This document shows positions 1 to 8,323 of a stretch of DNA of 64,000 nucleotides, in pieces; the stretch's first letter is position 1; each line of letters opens with the position of its first letter. A model generated the notes under the pieces. It was not told where the DNA came from. It searched no databases and was given only the letters and a program-made list of their open reading frames with translations. The DNA is from an uncultured Eubacteriales bacterium (GTDB lineage: Bacteria > Bacillota > Clostridia > Christensenellales > DTU072). The position numbers and the translations under genes were made by a program. The stretch is taken from positions 96,050-160,049 of the forward strand of contig CASFAV010000003.1 of assembly GCA_949292905.1 (NCBI GenBank), written 5' to 3'.

Positions 1-2168
1 TGGTCGCCAAGCTCGCTCGCAAGCTCGTGCTTACCGCGCCTTATAAGGATTATTACGCGATCTCTTCCGCGCTCGATCTCACGGGATCCTCGCTGTATGC
101 CGAATTCAACGACAATTCCGTCGAGCTTCTCAAGCCCATTCCCGCCGAACTCATCACTTTGAAAAACGGCGACGGCGTCGTCACGGAAGCGCTCAACTCG
201 GTGGGAACGTATACCGCCACCGTGACGTATTACGGTTCCGAACGTACGTTTACCTTCGAAGTGGTGTCCGCGAGCGAAGAGGTGACTTCCGTCGCGTTCA
301 ACGCTATGGACGCCGACGGCGTGTATTATTACGATTCCTACGCTTCGATATTCAATTCGGGGCTCACCGCCACCGTGGTCAAGGGCATCGGCTCCTATAC
401 GATAGCTGTCACCGAGGATCTCGTCCTTTCTTCCGATCCCGGCGCTGTCGGGTATCAGGAAATAGTTTTCCGTTACGAAGGCTGTTTGTTCACGCTTAAA
501 GCGAATGTGGGCGGCAGGAGCGTCGTTTCCGTCGAAGTGACGCGCGCTCCCGATAAGCTCGTTTACGTGCCCGGCGTCGATAAATCTCTCGACCTTACCG
601 GCTTGCAGGTGACCAAGATATTCAACGACAATACTTACGGTCAGGTCTCGAGCTTCTCGTCCGCGTACTGGAGCTTCACGGGCTACGACCTTTCGGCAGA
701 AGGCGTGCAGAGCGTCGAAGTCGTTTACTCGATAGAGGGAAGAACGTTCGTCACCTATTTCGATATCGTCGTCTCGTCCTCTACGATAGAATCGGTGGAA
801 TTCGACGAAGAATACAACGCCAACGCGCTCGTCAATATCGACGGCAAGTACGTCTATTACGTTACTTACCGCGACGACCTCAATACCACCTACGAGTATG
901 TGGACGAGATAGCCGACGTGAGCTATATCGACGAGCTCGCGCTCACCGTCCGTTATGCGGACGGAAAAACCGAACATCTGCCGCTTCGCGCAGCAAACGT
1001 TTCCTACGATAAAAACGTGACCGTTTCCACGGACGGCGATTATTACATCCAAAGCGTACAGATCAACTTCGGCGGATTCACCGACACGATGTATCTTTGC
1101 GTGGTAAAACGCACTCTCGTGAGCATAGAGGTCTACAGCGCGCCCGATCTGCTTATATATGCAGAAGGACAACAGCTTGTCACGGACGGCGGTTATATAC
1201 GCCGTATCTACGACAACGGCGATACCGACGTCGTACCGATGACGAGCGGGCTCGTGGCGATCAGCGGATATACCTCGGATCCTTTCGCCAACGTTCAGGG
1301 AGGAACCAGCAAGACGCAGGAAGTTACCGTGACTTACGCGAATTTCAGTACTTCTTTCACAGTGACTTCTTACCGTAAACTTACTTCCGCGCCGGTGCTG
1401 AACAACACGAGCTTCTTCTACGGCAAGACGAGCGATCCGATAATCACCTTCAACACCGAAGTGGAGGGCTTCGTCAAACCCGAAACCTATACCGAATATT
1501 TCGTCGACGGAGTATGGACGACCGCCACGCCCAAATATCCCGGCATCTACGGAATGCGCGTCGTCGTCATAGAGAACGAATATTACAAAGCCATGGTGTG
1601 GGAAGGCTACGAATACACCGTCAAAGTCGCGGTCATAGTCATAACCGTCGACAACTTTACCAAAGAATACGGCGAAGCCGATCCCGAACTTACTTACAGC
1701 ATAGCGGACGGCGAACTCGTGCCCGGCGACGTGATAGAGGTCGTATTGAGCAGGGCGCCCGGCGAGGACGTCGGAACTTACGCAATCACGGCGGCGCTCA
1801 CCGACTCCGGCTTCAACCAGAACGCGCTTTACAAACTCACTTACGATAAAGCGTCGTTGATCATCACTCCCAAGCAGGTAGGCTACGACGCTACCGGCAG
1901 ACCGATCAGCGTACAGTTCGGCATGCCAGACAATTATCATAACGGCGTGATAGATTATACCGGAAGCGAGATACGCGCGATAAGCGCGATGTACAGCGAC
2001 AATCTCGGCAACGTTATAATCGACGCCGAAGATATAGAGTACTACGACGCAAACGGCGAGCTTATGACGACGTTGCCCAAAGAAAAGGGCACGTATACCG
2101 TACGCATTTCGGATAACTACGCCTTCGAGGAAGGGGCGGTGAGTTCGATAACGTTTACGATAAGCTGA
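1..2168 (+). CDS. C-terminal part of a large Ig-like/MBG repeat surface protein (5' end outside window)
   Basis: The reading frame is already open at base 3 and has no ribosome site near its first internal GTG (27), so this is the 3' portion of a longer gene. The product is a chain of about 75-100 residue beta-rich units of the bacterial Ig-like (Big_3-like) type. Each unit has a pattern like 'sIEVy..P..liY..G..LdltG..i...YdnG....vp', seen around residues 165-245 and 365-450. Near residue 540 it switches to an MBG-type unit with the typical 'FTKEYGEADPELTY' start. It ends TFTIS with no LPXTG, SLH or transmembrane anchor, so attachment, if any, must be N-terminal and outside the window. The same architecture is seen in the giant lipoprotein at 8324-19567, suggesting paralogues. 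The role is probably extracellular adhesion or a stalk; this is inferred from architecture only. Confidence 0.85.
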   Translation, partial: VAKLARKLVLTAPYKDYYAISSALDLTGSSLYAEFNDNSVELLKPIPAELITLKNGDGVVTEALNSVGTYTATVTYYGSERTFTFEVVSASEEVTSVAFNAMDADGVYYYDSYASIFNSGLTATVVKGIGSYTIAVTEDLVLSSDPGAVGYQEIVFRYEGCLFTLKANVGGRSVVSVEVTRAPDKLVYVPGVDKSLDLTGLQVTKIFNDNTYGQVSSFSSAYWSFTGYDLSAEGVQSVEVVYSIEGRTFVTYFDIVVSSSTIESVEFDEEYNANALVNIDGKYVYYVTYRDDLNTTYEYVDEIADVSYIDELALTVRYADGKTEHLPLRAANVSYDKNVTVSTDGDYYIQSVQINFGGFTDTMYLCVVKRTLVSIEVYSAPDLLIYAEGQQLVTDGGYIRRIYDNGDTDVVPMTSGLVAISGYTSDPFANVQGGTSKTQEVTVTYANFSTSFTVTSYRKLTSAPVLNNTSFFYGKTSDPIITFNTEVEGFVKPETYTEYFVDGVWTTATPKYPGIYGMRVVVIENEYYKAMVWEGYEYTVKVAVIVITVDNFTKEYGEADPELTYSIADGELVPGDVIEVVLSRAPGEDVGTYAITAALTDSGFNQNALYKLTYDKASLIITPKQVGYDATGRPISVQFGMPDNYHNGVIDYTGSEIRAISAMYSDNLGNVIIDAEDIEYYDANGELMTTLPKEKGTYTVRISDNYAFEEGAVSSITFTIS

Positions 2169-2230
2169 AGTCCGCCCGCGAAATAAACCGAACTGAAAAT
2201 AATTTATTACCATGAGGAGGTAATTACAAT

Positions 2231-3733
2231 ATGGACAATGAACAAAAGTATTCGATTTCCGTGTGGGAAGAACCCGAACGCATTTACAAGGAGCTTGCGG
2301 AGCTCACTTCCAAACCTATATATGAAGTAAACCCCGATGAACTCAAACGCATACTCGAGTATTTCGACACGAAATGCGCCGGCTCCAAAAAGATAGCCAC
2401 CGAAGCGAAGAATTATATTCCCGGCGGCGTACAGCACAACCTCGCGTTCAACTATCCCTTCCCCATAGCGATGGCGAGAGCGGAAGGCGCGTACATGTAC
2501 GACGTCGACGGCAACAAATATATCGATTTCCTGCAGGCGGGCGGCCCCACGATACTCGGAAGCAACTATCCCGCTATCCGCGAAGAGATCAAGAAGCTGC
2601 TCGATTCCTGCGGTCCCGTCACAGGCTTGCTGCACGAGAGCGAACTTATGCTCGCCAAAGAGATCAACAAGCACATGCCCGCGGTGGAGATGTTCAGAAT
2701 GCTCGGTTCGGGTACCGAATCCGTAATGGCGGCTATCCGTATCGCAAGAATTCAGACCAAGAAAAAGAGAGTCATCAAAGTGGGCGGCGCGTATCACGGC
2801 TGGTCGGATCAGATGGTATACGGTCTTAAAATACCCGGCACCCGTCAGTTCCTCGAGAGCCACGGCATACCCGGCACCTGCTACAAGCTCACCGACGAAG
2901 TCAAGCCCGATTCTCTCGAGATGCTCGAGAAGATGCTCAAGCTCAACACTTTGCGCGGCGGCACGGCGGCGGTCATCGTCGAACCGGTAGGCGCGGAGAG
3001 CGGCACCCGTCCCGTACATAAGAACTACAACGAAGAAGCGATGAAGCTGGCGCACAAATACGGCGCGTTGTTCATCTTCGACGAAGTCGTCACTGGATTC
3101 CGTTTGGGACTCGGCGGCGCGCAGGGCTATTTCGGCATCGAACCCGACCTTACCGTATTCGGCAAGATCATCGCGGGCGGCTATCCCGCGGCTGGCGGCG
3201 TCGGCGGTAAGAAGGAATACGCGGGACTCATGGCGGCGGGCGTCGCTACCGGCAAGCACCGCGCATACGTCGGCGGCACTCTTGCGGCTAACCCCCTGAG
3301 CTCTTACGCCGGATACCTCACGATCAAGGAAATCGAGAGGACCAACGCTTGCGTGAAAGCGGGACAGGCGGGCGACAGACTTACCGCGGGTCTCAAGAAA
3401 CTTTGCGCCAAATACAATCTTCCCTACGTCGTGTACAATCAGGGCAGCATCGTCCACCTCGAATGCACGGGTGCGATGAGCTTCGATTTCTCCTCGATGT
3501 GCATCGTAAAGTCCTTGCTCGGAGTGCTTAAGAACAAGAGCATGATAATGGACCGTAAAGTCGCCATGGAGCACATGGGAGCGGCTTATATGGCTAACGG
3601 CATCGTCACTCTTGCGGGCAGCAGACTGTACACCTCTCTTGCGGACACCGACGAAGTCATCGACGACGCGCTCGCGCGTTTCGACAAAGTGTTCGCCACC
3701 GTACAGGCGACCGACAAGGGACTCGTTAAGTAA
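2231..3733 (+). CDS. Class III PLP aminotransferase, glutamate-1-semialdehyde-aminomutase-like
   Basis: This 500-residue protein matches the fold-type I class III aminotransferase family, closest in style to HemL-like enzymes. Visible signatures are 'GSGTESVMAAIRIAR' (about 159-173, cofactor phosphate region), 'GAYHGW' (186-191), the PLP-pyridine Asp in 'FIFDEVVTGFR' (D284) and the Schiff-base Lys in 'FGKIIAGGYPAAG' (K312). An N-terminal extension of about 60 residues makes it longer than HemL (about 430). No other tetrapyrrole gene is nearby. It is followed by two class II aldolase-fold genes and a GPH symporter, so a catabolic role on an amino-sugar or amino-acid-like substrate is more likely than heme synthesis; that is inference. 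A strong GAGGAGG ribosome site lies 11 nt before the ATG. Confidence 0.88.
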   Translation: MDNEQKYSISVWEEPERIYKELAELTSKPIYEVNPDELKRILEYFDTKCAGSKKIATEAKNYIPGGVQHNLAFNYPFPIAMARAEGAYMYDVDGNKYIDFLQAGGPTILGSNYPAIREEIKKLLDSCGPVTGLLHESELMLAKEINKHMPAVEMFRMLGSGTESVMAAIRIARIQTKKKRVIKVGGAYHGWSDQMVYGLKIPGTRQFLESHGIPGTCYKLTDEVKPDSLEMLEKMLKLNTLRGGTAAVIVEPVGAESGTRPVHKNYNEEAMKLAHKYGALFIFDEVVTGFRLGLGGAQGYFGIEPDLTVFGKIIAGGYPAAGGVGGKKEYAGLMAAGVATGKHRAYVGGTLAANPLSSYAGYLTIKEIERTNACVKAGQAGDRLTAGLKKLCAKYNLPYVVYNQGSIVHLECTGAMSFDFSSMCIVKSLLGVLKNKSMIMDRKVAMEHMGAAYMANGIVTLAGSRLYTSLADTDEVIDDALARFDKVFATVQATDKGLVK

Positions 3734-3773
3734 GGCGGCTTCGGAAGAAGTTTCTCCGACGCGTGCGACGCGC

Positions 3774-3793
3774 GTTCCGCGCGTGCGCGGAAC
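3774..3793 (+). other. GC-rich stem-loop after the aminotransferase gene
   Basis: The arms gttccgcgc and gcgcggaac are perfectly complementary with a very short loop, followed by an AT-rich stretch without a clean T-run. It may act as a weak terminator or mRNA 3' stabiliser. Confidence 0.4.
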
Positions 3794-3816
3794 TAATTTA
3801 TAACAATAAACTTATC

Positions 3817-3848
3817 GGCGTCACCCGGGCGTAAAGCCGGGTGACGCC
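3817..3848 (+). other. 12-bp perfect hairpin just before the aldolase-like gene
   Basis: The arms ggcgtcacccgg (3817-3828) and ccgggtgacgcc (3837-3848) pair perfectly around an 8-nt loop. The stem ends 12 nt before the ATG at 3861 and directly abuts the only ribosome-site-like bases (aaggcgg, 3850-3856). There is no T-run, so it looks less like a terminator than a processing or stability hairpin that separates expression of the aminotransferase from the downstream genes. Confidence 0.5.
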
Positions 3849-3860
3849 CAAGGCGGTATT

Positions 3861-4490
3861 ATGAAAGAAAAAATCATCAGTCAGATGCTCGACTTCTGCG
3901 CCGCGCTCGAGGCAAACAAGCTGGTCGCTCGCGGAGATACTCTGAGCGTACGTTATAAGGAAGGCATGTTCATCACACCTTCCGACAAAGCCATGGCGGA
4001 AGTAAGTGCGGGCGATATTAAATTTTTGAGCAAATCCGACGCCGCTGACGGCGACGAAGGTTTGCATTTGGCAATATACGGCACCCGTCCCGATATCAAC
4101 GCTATCATTACCAATCACGCGCCTTTCTGCGTAGGCGTCGCGGCGAGCTGTAAAAGTCTTCCCGCGGCTCTCGACGATATGGCGCAGATCATAGGACCCA
4201 CCGCCAAAGTGAGTCCCGACGGCGACGCGCTCACCGTTCTGCGCACACTTAAAGGCAGAAACGCCTGCCTAATCCGTAACGGCGGCGTAGTGGCTACCGG
4301 AAGAACGCTCGACGAGGCGTTTACGGGCTCGATGGTGCTTGAGAAGGGCGCGCTTTGTTACGTAGGCTCCACCGTTATCGGCAAGTCGGTCAGGATAGGA
4401 CTTTTCGACGCATTGCTGATGAGGTTCGTCTACAAGACCAAATACAGCAAAAAAGACCAGACTGCCAAACAGCAGGAACTGAAAGCATAG
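3861..4490 (+). CDS. Class II aldolase/adducin-fold protein lacking two of three zinc ligands
   Basis: The 209-residue protein aligns along its length with the class II aldolase/adducin family (L-fuculose- or L-ribulose-phosphate type). Landmarks are a family-like 'F.TPSDK' region (38-43) and 'EGLHLAIYGTRPDINAI' (66-82), with the catalytic-type Glu at E66. The zinc site is broken: the usual H-x-H before Pro reads T84-N-H86, and the usual N-H-G reads N140-G141-G142. Only one of three metal-binding His is therefore left. It sits 9 nt before an intact paralogue, suggesting it is a pseudo-enzyme subunit or has changed chemistry. The start is the ATG after a modest aaggcgg site; TTG and GTG alternatives upstream would run into the hairpin. 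Confidence 0.85.
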   Translation: MKEKIISQMLDFCAALEANKLVARGDTLSVRYKEGMFITPSDKAMAEVSAGDIKFLSKSDAADGDEGLHLAIYGTRPDINAIITNHAPFCVGVAASCKSLPAALDDMAQIIGPTAKVSPDGDALTVLRTLKGRNACLIRNGGVVATGRTLDEAFTGSMVLEKGALCYVGSTVIGKSVRIGLFDALLMRFVYKTKYSKKDQTAKQQELKA

Positions 4491-4499
4491 AGGTGGATC

Positions 4500-5135
4500 A
4501 TGACCGAAGCAGAAATCAGACAAGCAGTCAAAGACGCGGGCGTTAAATTGCTCGAGAGCAATCTCGTGCAGGGCACCTGGGGCAATATCTCGATAAGGAT
4601 CGACGACAAAAAAATGGTAGTGACTCCTTCCGGTATGGATTATATCCGCATGCGTCCGGAGGACACCGTGGTCGTGGATATAGAAACGCTCGAATATACG
4701 AGCGAAGTAAAGCCCACTTCGGAGAAGAAGATACACGCGGCTATATATCGCGACAGACCGGAGATAGGGGCTGTGATACACTCGCATCCCTTATGGAGCT
4801 CCGCCGTCGCCGCGGCGCGCGTGGAGATGCCCGTCAAAGACGAGAGACATCGTAAACTCATAGGCGAGAGCGTACGTCCCGGCACGTACGGACTTCCCGG
4901 CACGAAAAAGCTTACCGCGGGAGCGGTGGAAGCGATGAAGGGACGCAACGCCTGTTTCCTCGCCAATCACGGTATAGTCGCCTGCGCGCCCACGATAGAA
5001 GAGGCTTTCGAAGTTTGCCGCGCCATGGAAGAATGCAGCCGCGATTTTATCGAGAGCTTCGTCAAAAAAGAACTCGGTAAAGACAAAGTATCCGTCGAAG
5101 ATATCTTCACCGTATTCAGAAAAAAAATCAATTAA
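4500..5135 (+). CDS. Class II aldolase (fuculose-phosphate-aldolase-like), zinc site intact
   Basis: This 211-residue protein is a canonical class II aldolase. It shows 'GTWGNIS' (25-31), 'TPSGMDY' (42-48), catalytic-type E75, the zinc pair H94-S-H96 in 'AVIHSHP', and the third ligand H157 in 'LANHGIV'. Family members cleave L-fuculose-1-P, L-rhamnulose-1-P or related phosphorylated ketoses to dihydroxyacetone phosphate plus an aldehyde, or epimerise ribulose-5-P; the exact substrate cannot be read here. It follows the metal-ligand-poor paralogue (9-nt gap) with an aggtgg ribosome site and precedes the symporter by 28 nt, so the three are likely one operon. Confidence 0.9.
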   Translation: MTEAEIRQAVKDAGVKLLESNLVQGTWGNISIRIDDKKMVVTPSGMDYIRMRPEDTVVVDIETLEYTSEVKPTSEKKIHAAIYRDRPEIGAVIHSHPLWSSAVAAARVEMPVKDERHRKLIGESVRPGTYGLPGTKKLTAGAVEAMKGRNACFLANHGIVACAPTIEEAFEVCRAMEECSRDFIESFVKKELGKDKVSVEDIFTVFRKKIN

Positions 5136-5163
5136 ATAAATTAATAGAACCAAGGAGGCAGGA

Positions 5164-6759
5164 ATGAGCGAAAAAACTACTTTTGCGCAGAAATTCGGCG
5201 CGTTTTCGCACAAACTGTTCGGCACTACGCCGAACGACGGCGACATCCAACCTAAAGAAGGTTGGAGCTACAGCATTGCCGGGATAGGTCAGAACTTTAT
5301 CTGCACGGTCATCGGCAGCTATCTTACGGTGTTTATGACCGACGCGCTCGGATTCAACATCGATATGAACGTTGGCGCTTTGACCGGTGTTACCGCAGTT
5401 GCGATCCTGATGCTCGTCGCGAGACTTTTCGACGCTTTCAACGACCCGATAATGGGCTCGATAGTGGACAGAACGCGTACGAAGTACGGCAAATGTCGTC
5501 CTTATCTCCTCTGGATGGCGATACCTATCGGTATCATGACCATATTGTGTTTCCTGCCCTGGTATCCCAGGAATACGGGCGGATTCATAGCTGTTTCGCT
5601 TATTTACGTGGTATGGAGCGTGGTCTATACGGTGGCGGACGTTCCGTATTGGGGACTTTCGACCACGATGACCAACAATACCACCAAGCGCGGTAATCTC
5701 CTCACTATAGCCCGTCTTTTCTGCACCGCCGGCGCAGGTATAGTTACGATATTCGTTCCTATAATCACCGACGCCGTAACGGCGAAATACAGATATACCA
5801 CCGCCGACGGCAAGAGCCTCGTAAACCCGCTGTTCGCCGCGGAGAACGCTCAGACGCTCCAGTATACGTATTTAATTATCGCGATAGTTCTCGTTGTGAT
5901 TTCCATGCCGCTTTTCTATATCGGTTTCAAAAATACCAAAGAGCGTTGCGGAACGATAGAGGACAATCAGAAGCTTCCTTCTTTCGGACACAATCTTAAA
6001 CTTCTTTTCAAAAACAAAGAGCTTATGCTCATCGTTCTGTCGGGCATACTCGGCGGCGCGAGAATGGTCTATACTTATACCGGCGGTCTTTATTTCTGCA
6101 AATACGCGCTCGGTAACGAATCCGCATACGGACTCCTGACGATGCTCGTCGTCCCCGGAGGACTCATCGCTTCGGTGCTCTGCCCGTGGCTCACGAAGAA
6201 ATTTACGAAGAAATGGTCGTTCATCGGTTCGCACATACTCGGTGCCGCGGCAATGCTCGTGATGTTCTTCATGTGGGACTTCGGCAAAGGCGCCTTCATC
6301 GGTACCGGCGGTACCGCGGGACTCGTAGTGTGCGTTATCTGTATGTTGCTCATCGGTATCCCGCAGGGTATCTCCAACATAATGACCTACGCCATGATAG
6401 GCGACACCGTCGAATATCTCGAGTGGAAGACCGGCGAGCGTGCGGAAGGTATATGCTTCGCCATGCAGACGCTCATCAATAAGATTGGTATGGCTATCGG
6501 CGCGTTCATCGGCGTCATCGCTTATGCCATGAGCGGTATAAGCCCCTCCAATCCCGAAGGCTCGATGACCGTGGACGGACTTAATAAGCTGTGGCTGATG
6601 CTCGTTCTTTCGGGCGTATTGAGCTTCATCGCGTGCGTGATCCCGATGTTCTTCTACACCATAACCGAGGACAAACAGAGATGGCTCGTAGCCGAGATCG
6701 AGAAGCGTAAAGCCGCTTCCGAAGCAGGCGAAACCGCCGTCGCGTCAGAAGAGCAATAA
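5164..6759 (+). CDS. GPH-family (glycoside-pentoside-hexuronide:cation) symporter, MFS fold
   Basis: A 531-residue inner-membrane carrier with about twelve hydrophobic segments. The stretch 'FDAFNDPIMGSIVDRT' followed by 'YGKCRPYLLW' (about 87-118) is the hallmark cytoplasmic loop of the GPH/MelB family, and 'ADVPYWGL' (about 158-165) is another. Members co-transport sugars, glycosides or uronides with Na+ or H+. The N-terminus has an unusual soluble lead of about 30 residues. An excellent AAGGAGG site sits 5 nt before the ATG. As the last gene of the aldolase cluster, it presumably imports the substrate that the aminotransferase and aldolases process. Confidence 0.92.
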   Translation: MSEKTTFAQKFGAFSHKLFGTTPNDGDIQPKEGWSYSIAGIGQNFICTVIGSYLTVFMTDALGFNIDMNVGALTGVTAVAILMLVARLFDAFNDPIMGSIVDRTRTKYGKCRPYLLWMAIPIGIMTILCFLPWYPRNTGGFIAVSLIYVVWSVVYTVADVPYWGLSTTMTNNTTKRGNLLTIARLFCTAGAGIVTIFVPIITDAVTAKYRYTTADGKSLVNPLFAAENAQTLQYTYLIIAIVLVVISMPLFYIGFKNTKERCGTIEDNQKLPSFGHNLKLLFKNKELMLIVLSGILGGARMVYTYTGGLYFCKYALGNESAYGLLTMLVVPGGLIASVLCPWLTKKFTKKWSFIGSHILGAAAMLVMFFMWDFGKGAFIGTGGTAGLVVCVICMLLIGIPQGISNIMTYAMIGDTVEYLEWKTGERAEGICFAMQTLINKIGMAIGAFIGVIAYAMSGISPSNPEGSMTVDGLNKLWLMLVLSGVLSFIACVIPMFFYTITEDKQRWLVAEIEKRKAASEAGETAVASEEQ

Positions 6760-6772
6760 TCTTAAAAATAAC

Positions 6773-6807
6773 GGTTCCCGATAACCGAACTACGGTTATC
6801 GGGAACC
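6773..6807 (+). repeat. 15-bp perfect inverted repeat (stem-loop)
   Basis: The arms 6773-6787 and 6793-6807 (ggttcccgataaccg and its exact complement) enclose a 5-nt loop. No T-run follows, so it is not a classical terminator although it lies 13 nt after the symporter stop. It lies 49 bp upstream of a RAYT-like gene; REP palindromes are the substrates of that family, so a link is possible but unproven. Confidence 0.7.
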
Positions 6808-6855
6808 CAAATACGATATAAAACATATTTGAACTGGTCAGGAGGATAATAGACT

Positions 6856-8139
6856 ATGGCAAATAACAAAAACGCAAAGGACGCCCTTTACATCACTCCG
6901 GTAGGGACGGTTTCCTACGACGAATACGTAAGGATACCTTATGAGAAAGGCAGACACGCCGACGAAACTGCCGTCGTCGGCGCTTACGGCAAAGGACAGG
7001 AGATCGGAGTCGGCGCGTACAATACGGAAGACCCGCTGTTTTTCCGCGTGTCTGTCGTAGGCCGTCCGGGCTGCACGGTATTCCCCACGGACGGCGCCAA
7101 AAGGTATTACGTACAGTGCCTTCGCGCCTCTCTCAAGTGCTATCCGATAGAGATAGAGAGCTATTCCGTGGTCCATAACGGAGCTTTTTTCGTGATCGCT
7201 TCCTACGATCAGGCTCCGGTGAGTTACAGAAGGTATTTCGATCTCGTAAATTCCACTTACGCAAAGTATTTCAACGAAACTTTCGGCTATTCGGGATTCG
7301 CGTTCCGCAGTAAGCTTTACGTCAAGAGGCTGAAGGAAGTCGACGACGTCGCCGCGCAGATAGTATACGCGGACAAGCAACCTGCGGCGAGAGGTATGCA
7401 TAACGCGCGGAATTATCTTTTCTGTTCGTCGGGCGAGCCCGACGCTACCGCGTTGACTTCACGTTCGGCATTCGTCAGGGCGTTCGGCAAACAGGGCGTA
7501 AGCGTTCTGAACAACGCTTACCGCAACGCGCATTCCGATCGCGGCAGCATCGTCGATCTGCTCAATGTAGGACTTCTTAACCGCGAGAGGCTCGACGACG
7601 TTATCGAAAACACTCTCGTCGATTACGGTTGCTATACCAAAAAGGCTATCCCCAACAACCTGATGCATCGCATAATAGCGCTCGTTTCGGAGAATTCCGG
7701 AGCGCCTTTCGACAAGATATGCTCCAAGCTTGCCATTCCCAAGGCGCAACGCGGCGAATTGCTCGCCAAAGTAATGGGCGAGCTCACGATAGGGCTCAAA
7801 CACTCCTTCGACGCGAGCTATAAGCTGTGCAACGCATTCGTGCCCGACAAGAGGGCGCTCGCGGTAGACGTCGTGATCGAGATATTCGACAGGCTCGGCT
7901 ATTCCGTAGATAAGATATTCGCGATGCTCGGCTTCGCGTATTGCGCGGTCATAGACGGTCAGTGCGTCTACTACAACGACGAACTGCTCGTGCAGATAAT
8001 CTTGAAACTGGCGGAGACCCGCGGTATGCTCGTCGAGGGAGCGATAGCCAAGCTCGGCATCATCGACACTTTCGAAGATCCCGCGAGAAAGGCTTACGTA
8101 GCCAAGCTTTGCAGATCGAGAATAGGCTCCGTTTCGTAA
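6856..8139 (+). CDS. RAYT-like (REP-associated tyrosine transposase, Y1/HUH fold) protein with altered HUH motif
   Basis: Residues about 60-190 of this 427-residue protein follow the Y1-transposase/TnpA-REP pattern. They show 'FFRVSVVGRPGCTVFPTD' (cf. 'yHVt.Rg..r..iF.dd'), then a helix, then 'YSVVHNGAFFVI' where RAYTs have 'MPNHVHLL', then 'STYAKYFNETFGYSGFAFRSKLY' split over 133-155 (cf. 'YA.yFN...GhlfqgRy'), and 'VYADKQPAARG' (cf. 'rYIHlNPvrAG'). The nuclease Tyr candidate Y171 and the first His H107 remain, but the second HUH His is Gly109. The C-terminal 220 residues are helical and unrecognised. An aggaggata site precedes the ATG. It may be a domesticated DNA-binding relative or a dying transposase; single-strand nicking looks doubtful. 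This family call is from motif spacing, without a database search. Confidence 0.6.
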   Translation: MANNKNAKDALYITPVGTVSYDEYVRIPYEKGRHADETAVVGAYGKGQEIGVGAYNTEDPLFFRVSVVGRPGCTVFPTDGAKRYYVQCLRASLKCYPIEIESYSVVHNGAFFVIASYDQAPVSYRRYFDLVNSTYAKYFNETFGYSGFAFRSKLYVKRLKEVDDVAAQIVYADKQPAARGMHNARNYLFCSSGEPDATALTSRSAFVRAFGKQGVSVLNNAYRNAHSDRGSIVDLLNVGLLNRERLDDVIENTLVDYGCYTKKAIPNNLMHRIIALVSENSGAPFDKICSKLAIPKAQRGELLAKVMGELTIGLKHSFDASYKLCNAFVPDKRALAVDVVIEIFDRLGYSVDKIFAMLGFAYCAVIDGQCVYYNDELLVQIILKLAETRGMLVEGAIAKLGIIDTFEDPARKAYVAKLCRSRIGSVS

Positions 8140-8181
8140 GCTTTTGACACTTCGCAAGGGAACTTACGGTTTAATTAAAGT

Positions 8182-8208
8182 AAAAAGCGCGCGTACGCGC
8201 GCTTTTTT
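8182..8208 (+). terminator. Rho-independent terminator
   Basis: A GC-only palindromic stem (gcgcgcgtacgcgcgc) is flanked by five A and six T. This is a clean intrinsic terminator for the RAYT-like gene. Confidence 0.9.
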
Positions 8209-8242
8209 AATGTAAAAAAAAGATTAAATTTTGTTTTTGATA

Positions 8243-8271
8243 TTGTAACGTCCGCGGGCGTATGCTACAAT
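8243..8271 (+). promoter_or_regulatory. Sigma-A-type promoter of the giant lipoprotein gene
   Basis: TTGTAA (8243-8248), a 17-nt spacer and TACAAT (8266-8271) with an extended -10 TGC. Transcription would start near 8278, leaving a roughly 45-nt leader with a small acgcgc/gcgcgt hairpin and an agagga ribosome site before the ATG at 8324. Confidence 0.75.
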
Positions 8272-8323
8272 ATTCACATATAAGTATATTAACGCGCGCG
8301 TAGCGCGTATTATAGAGGACGAT

